From the NCBI GenBank assembly GCA_900554385.1, contig USHE01000054.1, positions 1 through 11,149 of the forward strand: a DNA stretch of 11,149 nucleotides. The letters run 5' to 3'. Every line of letters begins with the position of its first letter. Within the stretch, counting starts at the first letter, position 1. Under the pieces are notes generated by a model that was not told the origin of the DNA, made no database searches, and was given only the letters and a program-made list of their open reading frames with translations. The stretch is from an uncultured bacterium. Its GTDB lineage: Bacteria > Cyanobacteriota > Vampirovibrionia > Gastranaerophilales > Gastranaerophilaceae. Both the position numbers and the translations under genes were made by a program. Positions 7,703-11,149 of the stretch are shown here, piece after piece.

Positions 7703-7713
7703 GAAGGTGTTTT
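7681..7713 (-). terminator. Intrinsic terminator after the 7746-8663 gene
   Basis: Nine-base perfect stem (ACACCTTCT at 7688-7696 with AGAAGGTGT at 7702-7710, loop GTTCA), extendable by A-T pairs. On the minus strand a run of eight T (7688-7681) follows it. It begins about 33 bases after the stop of the gene at 7746. The plus strand also shows a shorter T-run, so it may work weakly in both directions. Confidence 0.85.
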
Positions 7714-7745
7714 ATATATCATAGAAATTATGTATTTTTTAAGGC

Positions 7746-8663
7746 TTATTTTTTATCTTCAGTTTTAGTTTTAGGTTTAGCTTCTTGTTTAGTTTCAGCT
7801 TTTGGAGTTTCTGCCTTAGGCTTTGCTTCCTGTTTAGTTTCAGTTTTTGAAGTTTCTGTCTTAGCTGGAGCTTTTTTTGTTTTAGGTTTAGCTTCTGCTT
7901 TTGAAATGCTCTGTTCAAAAGCTTCATGTTTTGCTTTGGCAATTGACTGATCTACAGAGTATGCATATCTTTGGCAAGTTTCTTTATCTCTTGCCCATGC
8001 TGGCAACTTTTCTGGAATTTCTTTTGTTTCAGGTTTTGCATAAAGCTTGATTGCTTCAAATTCAGCTTCATTTTTGATGCCATTAGCTTTGAGTGCTTTT
8101 AATTTTACGTCTTTAAGATCTTTGAGGGCTTTATCTGCATCATAATCTTTAAATACAGCTTGTGCATCTTTTTTCATTTCAGCTAATTCAGTCTTACGCG
8201 CTGCTTTAGCTGCGTCAATAGCTTCGTTGCTGAATTCATCAACATGAGCTTTTGCGGCTTGAACTTGTTGTTTTTCAGCTGCAGTTAAGCCATAGGTATA
8301 TCTCTTAGTTTTTTGCTTTTTACCTGTAAGTTTTTCGGCTACATTTGAAGCTGCGTCTGAAATTTTTTCACCTGCTGATTTGAATAATTTAGCAAGATCT
8401 TTTCTGTAAACAACGCCGGCTACGATTGCGGCAGCTGCGGCTGCAAATCCGAGAACTTTCGCTGTGGTGTTGTCTTTTTTGATTTCAAAATCTTTACCAG
8501 CATTGATGTTTTCTTCGTTTTTCTTGATTTGTTTTAGGAATTGATCTTGAGTTAAAACTTTTACTTTTCCTTTTGCAGTTTTAACCTTTATTTTACCTTC
8601 CGGAGTAGGTTGAACGATGTTGCCACCGATATTTTCTACGGGGATTGCCATGTTTGAAGACAT
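7746..8663 (-). CDS. Unrecognised Ala/Lys-rich protein with one membrane helix and a repetitive tail
   Basis: I do not recognise a family. The 305-residue product has an N-terminal section (1-66) with PEGKIKVKTAKGKVKVLTQ, a short basic, beta-like repeat. A single hydrophobic segment follows (68-86, with a run of six Ala) and then a Tyr-Arg-Lys flank. A long charged, Ala-rich, probably helical region spans about 88-255, with a lone Cys at 230 (KETCQRYAYS). The tail (256-305) is almost only Lys, Glu, Thr, Ala and Pro, containing two 15-residue tandem copies around ETKQEAKPK. There is no cleavable signal peptide, since the helix starts near residue 68. The ATG has AGAGGT 7 bases upstream. It sits alone between terminators, so it is probably monocistronic. 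The layout suggests a membrane-tethered or structural role, but that is a guess. Its composition differs sharply from its neighbours. Confidence 0.8.
   Translation of the reverse strand: MSSNMAIPVENIGGNIVQPTPEGKIKVKTAKGKVKVLTQDQFLKQIKKNEENINAGKDFEIKKDNTTAKVLGFAAAAAAIVAGVVYRKDLAKLFKSAGEKISDAASNVAEKLTGKKQKTKRYTYGLTAAEKQQVQAAKAHVDEFSNEAIDAAKAARKTELAEMKKDAQAVFKDYDADKALKDLKDVKLKALKANGIKNEAEFEAIKLYAKPETKEIPEKLPAWARDKETCQRYAYSVDQSIAKAKHEAFEQSISKAEAKPKTKKAPAKTETSKTETKQEAKPKAETPKAETKQEAKPKTKTEDKK
7780..7869 (-). repeat. Two 45-base tandem repeats coding a 15-residue unit
   Basis: Copy one spans 7780-7824 and copy two 7825-7869; roughly four of five bases agree by eye. On the minus strand each codes a Lys/Glu/Thr/Ala/Pro unit ending ETKQEAKP. 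Several differences fall at third codon positions, so the copies are not brand new. A weaker, partial third copy may follow toward 7905. Confidence 0.75.
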
Positions 8664-8694
8664 AATTTCTACCTCTATTTTTTACACTGTACCT

Positions 8695-8700
8695 TTTATA
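8695..8700 (-). promoter_or_regulatory. Possible -10 box of the 7746-8663 gene
   Basis: TATAAA on the minus strand, directly preceded by TG, would start RNA near 8688 and leave a leader of about 25 bases that includes the ribosome site at 8671-8676. No good -35 hexamer stands at 16-18 bases. The gap 8664-8767 holds no other clear signal. Confidence 0.3.
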
Positions 8701-8767
8701 CATACATGAAAACACGTAAAGAAAAATATGTGCTATTATCCTTGTAATAAATTAACAAATGTTTACA

Positions 8768-8798
8768 AAAAGGAGTAACCTATGTGATTACTCCTTTT
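8768..8798 (-). terminator. Intrinsic terminator of nrdJ
   Basis: Eleven-base perfect stem (AAAAGGAGTAA at 8768-8778 with TTACTCCTTTT at 8788-8798), nine-base loop, followed on the minus strand by a run of five T that includes stem bases. It starts 76 bases after the nrdJ stop, so the mRNA keeps a sizeable 3' untranslated region. Confidence 0.8.
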
Positions 8799-8826
8799 CC
8801 TCTCTCTTAATACTATATTTAGTTTA

Positions 8827-8855
8827 TCTCACGACCTGCTATGGCAGGGCAGAGA
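8827..8855 (-). other. Structured element in the nrdJ 3' untranslated region
   Basis: A nested hairpin: outer TCTC (8827-8830) with GAGA (8852-8855), inner CCTGC (8835-8839) with GCAGG (8844-8848), four-base loop and an internal loop of 4 and 3. Two smaller stems, CCG-TTA-CGG and GGA-CTAA-TCC on the minus strand, lie between it and the nrdJ stop. The segment is richer in GC than other non-coding DNA here. No known RNA family was recognised. Confidence 0.35.
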
Positions 8856-8874
8856 ATACCGTAACGGATTAGTC

Positions 8875-10851
8875 CTATGAACAACCTGAGTAGCCGCAGT
8901 TCAGACAAATGAAACAACCTTCTGCCATTTCGATTGTGTTACCGCATTCAGGGCAGGTTACGGTTTTTATTTCTCCGGTAGGATTGTATTCTTCTACTTT
9001 TTCTTCCTGAACGGCTTCTTCAACTTTAGGTTCTTCTGTTTTCTTTTTGTCGTCAAGATTCATTGGCTGGAATTGACGGGAATTGTTTCTGTAAACAGTT
9101 ATACCTTTCAAATTGTTTTCATAAGCTAAAACGTAAGCTTCTTCAATATCTTTGCGAGTTGCATGTTCTTCAAAGTTCACTGTTTTAGAAACAGCATTGT
9201 CTGTGTGAAGCTGGAATGCAGCCTGCATTTTTACGTGCCAGTAAGGTGATACGTCGTGTGCTGTTACAAAGATTTTTTTTACTTCTTCTGAAACACCGCT
9301 TACGTGTGCGACAGAACCTGTTTTAGCAATTTCTTTCATCAAATCTTCTGAGTAAATACCGTGTTTTACCGCATATTCTTTGAATATTGGGTTAATTTCC
9401 AGCATTTCAGTGCCATCCATAATTAATCTTGAGAATACAAGACCGAATAATGGTTCAACACCGCCTGATGCACTTGCAATCATAGAAATAGTTCCGGTAG
9501 GTGCAATACATGTTGTGGTTGCGTTTCTGATACCAAATTTTTCTATCTGGCTGTCAAGTTCTTTCCACTGTTCGTCGGAGATTATACCTGCAGATTTTCC
9601 TTTATATTTGTTATAGAGGAAGTTTTTGCCGTCATAAATACTTCCTTTGAAGTTATTAAATTTGCCGCGTTCTTTTGAAAGTTCAATAGATTCGCATTTT
9701 GATTCATAATCAATGAATTCCATTACCTGAGCCGCAAGTTTTGTACCTTCTGCGGAAGCATAAGAGATGCCCATTTTCATAAGCATGTCAGCCCAGCCCA
9801 TTACACCTAAGCCGATTTTTCTGTTATTTTGAACCATTTCGGAAATTTGAGGGAGCGGATAGTTATTAACTGCGATTACGTTATCAAGGAAGCGGATTGC
9901 TGTTCTTGTTGTTTTTGCAAGTAAATTCCAGTTAATTTTACCGTCTTCAACCATTCTTCCGAGGTTAATAGAGCCGAGGTTACAAGCTTCGTAAGACAAT
10001 AGCGGAACTTCACCGCAAGGGTTTGTTGATTCGATAGCTCCAACATGCGGGGTAGGGTTGTCGTAATTCATTTTGTCAATGAACACAATTCCCGGTTCTC
10101 CGTTTCTCCAAGCTCCGTCAACAATCATATCAAACACTTTTTTAGCACTTAAAGTTCCAGCCACAGTGTTATTTTGCGGATTGATAAGTTCATAGTCAGT
10201 ACCGTTTTTGTATGCTTCCATAAATTTGTCGGTAATTGCAACTGATATGTTAAAGTTATTTAATCTGTTGTTGTCTGATTTACAGTTAATAAAATCAAGG
10301 ATATCAGGGTGGTCAACTCTTAAGATACCCATATTCGCACCGCGTCTTGTTCCGCCTTGTTTAACGGCTTCTGTTGCAGCGTTAAAAACTTCCATAAAAG
10401 AAACAGGACCTGAAGATACGCCCATAGTTGAGCGAACAACGCTGTTTTTAGGTCTTAATCTTGAGAAAGAAAAACCTGTTCCGCCGCCTGATTTATGAAT
10501 AAGAGCGGTATTTTTAACTGTTTCAAAAATACCTTCGAGAGAATCTTCTACAGGCAGAACGAAGCAAGCTGCAAGCTGACCCAACTCACGACCTGCGTTC
10601 ATCAAAGTAGGAGAGTTTGGCATAAAGTAGCAATTTGTGATTGCGTCATAAAATCTTTCTGTCAATTTTTCGACATCAGATTGTGATTTTCCGAATTTTA
10701 AATCTCCTTCGGCTATTGTTTTTGCAACACGTCTGAACATATCAGCCGGTGTTTCTGTGCAATTGCCTTCTTTATCTCTTTTTAAATATCTTTTTTCCAA
10801 TACTTTAATTGAATTTTCTGATAAATTTAATTTGTCTTCCACTAAGCTCAC
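8875..10851 (-). CDS. nrdJ: Adenosylcobalamin-dependent (class II) ribonucleoside-diphosphate reductase
   Basis: Reduces ribonucleotides to deoxyribonucleotides with a radical made from adenosylcobalamin; it needs neither oxygen nor a small subunit. The 658 residues carry YFMPNSPTLMNAG (75-87) and QLAACFVLP with redox Cys96. STNPCGEVPLL (275-285) holds Asn277, radical Cys279 and Glu281, and YEACNLGSINLG supplies the partner Cys290. The phosphate loop is APTGTIS (450-456). Cys279-Cys290 spacing equals that of Thermotoga maritima NrdJ. The N-terminus enters the reductase fold directly, with no ATP-cone. After an acidic/Lys linker (about 600-625) the C-terminus is a cysteine-rich zinc-ribbon-like module (Cys633, 636, 646, 649, 652, 657), as in many NrdJ. 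The start is GTG, supported by GGAGG 5 bases upstream. The stop is TAG. Confidence 0.96.
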   Translation of the reverse strand: MSLVEDKLNLSENSIKVLEKRYLKRDKEGNCTETPADMFRRVAKTIAEGDLKFGKSQSDVEKLTERFYDAITNCYFMPNSPTLMNAGRELGQLAACFVLPVEDSLEGIFETVKNTALIHKSGGGTGFSFSRLRPKNSVVRSTMGVSSGPVSFMEVFNAATEAVKQGGTRRGANMGILRVDHPDILDFINCKSDNNRLNNFNISVAITDKFMEAYKNGTDYELINPQNNTVAGTLSAKKVFDMIVDGAWRNGEPGIVFIDKMNYDNPTPHVGAIESTNPCGEVPLLSYEACNLGSINLGRMVEDGKINWNLLAKTTRTAIRFLDNVIAVNNYPLPQISEMVQNNRKIGLGVMGWADMLMKMGISYASAEGTKLAAQVMEFIDYESKCESIELSKERGKFNNFKGSIYDGKNFLYNKYKGKSAGIISDEQWKELDSQIEKFGIRNATTTCIAPTGTISMIASASGGVEPLFGLVFSRLIMDGTEMLEINPIFKEYAVKHGIYSEDLMKEIAKTGSVAHVSGVSEEVKKIFVTAHDVSPYWHVKMQAAFQLHTDNAVSKTVNFEEHATRKDIEEAYVLAYENNLKGITVYRNNSRQFQPMNLDDKKKTEEPKVEEAVQEEKVEEYNPTGEIKTVTCPECGNTIEMAEGCFICLNCGYSGCS

Positions 10852-10921
10852 ACTAACCTCCGCTTTATAAAAATAATAACAATAAAATCATGTCTGGTAA
10901 AAGCATGTTTTCTATTATTTA

Positions 10922-10951
10922 ATAATACAACAATTACAAAAGGCATGGCAA
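10922..10951 (-). promoter_or_regulatory. Probable nrdJ promoter
   Basis: On the minus strand TTGCCA (10951-10946), an 18-base spacer and TATTAT (10927-10922), each matching five of six consensus bases. RNA would start near 10915, leaving a leader of about 64 bases before the GTG, too short for a cobalamin riboswitch. Confidence 0.5.
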
Positions 10952-11034
10952 GGATAGAGATTAAATATTACGAAATGTAATTTTTGACGTTTGAAAAATA
11001 ATGAAAAAACTACGATTAACTTTTTGTTATTTAT

Positions 11035-11070
11035 TATAATCTTGAAAAATAGTAAAAAATAGTTTAAACT
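11035..11070 (+). promoter_or_regulatory. Candidate promoter(s) of the right-end gene
   Basis: Two weak options: a perfect TATAAT at 11035-11040 without a good -35, or TTGAAA (11042-11047) with a 17-base spacer and TAAACT (11065-11070). Both give a leader of tens of bases ahead of the ribosome site. They cannot be separated by eye. Confidence 0.3.
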
Positions 11071-11112
11071 GGAATATATACAAGCGTGGAAATAGAAAGA
11101 GGAGGAACAGGC

Positions 11113-11149
11113 ATGAAACGCAGTGATATCAATAGTTTTGCGGGGGGGG
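11113..11149 (+). CDS. Start of an unidentified gene, cut by the window end
   Basis: An ATG with an excellent ribosome site (GGAGG at 11101-11105, 7 bases upstream) opens a frame reading MKRSDINSFAGG before the sequence ends. The last Gly codons come from the terminal run of eight G and may not be real. Twelve residues are too few to name the product. MKRSxIN openings occur in D-lyxose isomerase-type sugar isomerases, but this is only a faint hint. It is divergent from nrdJ. Confidence 0.65.
   Translation, partial: MKRSDINSFAGG

Larger units (their letters stand above)
10852..11112. other. Divergent intergenic region between nrdJ and the right-end gene
   Basis: About 260 bases, very AT-rich, with no gene. 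It holds the probable nrdJ promoter, a small palindrome (ATTAC-GAAAT-GTAAT at 10967-10981) upstream of it, and candidate promoter boxes for the rightward gene. I saw no cobalamin riboswitch box, and nothing convincingly like an NrdR box pair, on either strand. Confidence 0.5.

Noticed and set aside
7780..7869. Tandem repeat as a CRISPR array
   Set aside because: Only two adjacent copies without spacers, lying in frame within a coding region.
7739..7942. Separate 67-residue Lys/Leu/Gln-rich frame on the minus strand
   Set aside because: It is a shadow of the low-complexity tail of the 7746-8663 gene in another frame and has no start signals.
10852..10950. Cobalamin riboswitch ahead of nrdJ
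   Set aside because: No B12-box-like GCCACTG or long structured leader is seen, and the likely leader is too short.

Overview
The window is AT-rich and gene-dense, and comes from a Gram-negative-type bacterium: it carries an inner-membrane RND efflux pump with its periplasmic adaptor. It also has a cobalamin-dependent (class II) ribonucleotide reductase and sugar-polymer glycosyltransferases. Low GC, the anaerobe-compatible reductase, and a lysine/alanine-rich one-helix protein with no recognisable family would fit an uncultured gut lineage such as Gastranaerophilales (Melainabacteria). That placement is inference from style, not proof. The right edge stops in a run of eight G just inside a gene, which looks like a contig end.

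Layout, left to right. Positions 1-131 hold no gene. Positions 132-5819 are a leftward block read in the order uppS (undecaprenyl diphosphate synthase), rdgB (dITP/XTP pyrophosphatase), adaptor, RND pump. UppS starts from an extended -10 promoter. The adaptor-pump pair has its own well-formed promoter (TTGACC-17-TATAAT) whose -35 lies in the last codons of rdgB, with a small palindrome over the predicted start point. No TolC-type outer-membrane gene is present.

From 5883 a rightward gene of the rhamnan synthesis F (RgpF) family is cut by an in-frame TAA at 6573. The same frame then continues with family-like sequence to a TGA at 6804-6806, so the gene is probably broken by one nonsense change. 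Its tail overlaps by 12 bases the end of a leftward family 2 glycosyltransferase (6795-7667). That gene has a perfectly spaced promoter embedded in the terminator of the gene before it, placing the predicted RNA start on its ATG, which suggests a leaderless mRNA.

Next comes a leftward gene (7746-8663) for an unrecognised one-helix protein with a repetitive, charged tail. It is followed, at higher coordinates, by the leftward nrdJ (8875-10851), which has a structured 3' untranslated region and a clear terminator. A 261-base divergent intergenic region separates nrdJ from a rightward gene of which only the first 12 codons are present.

Functionally the window mixes envelope biogenesis (UppS lipid carrier, two glycosyltransferases), nucleotide-pool care (RdgB, NrdJ) and export (RND pump). 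No phage, insertion sequence, CRISPR, tRNA or rRNA was seen. The points most worth a second look are the interrupted RgpF-like gene, the terminator/promoter overlap with leaderless geometry, and the operator-like palindrome at the efflux promoter.
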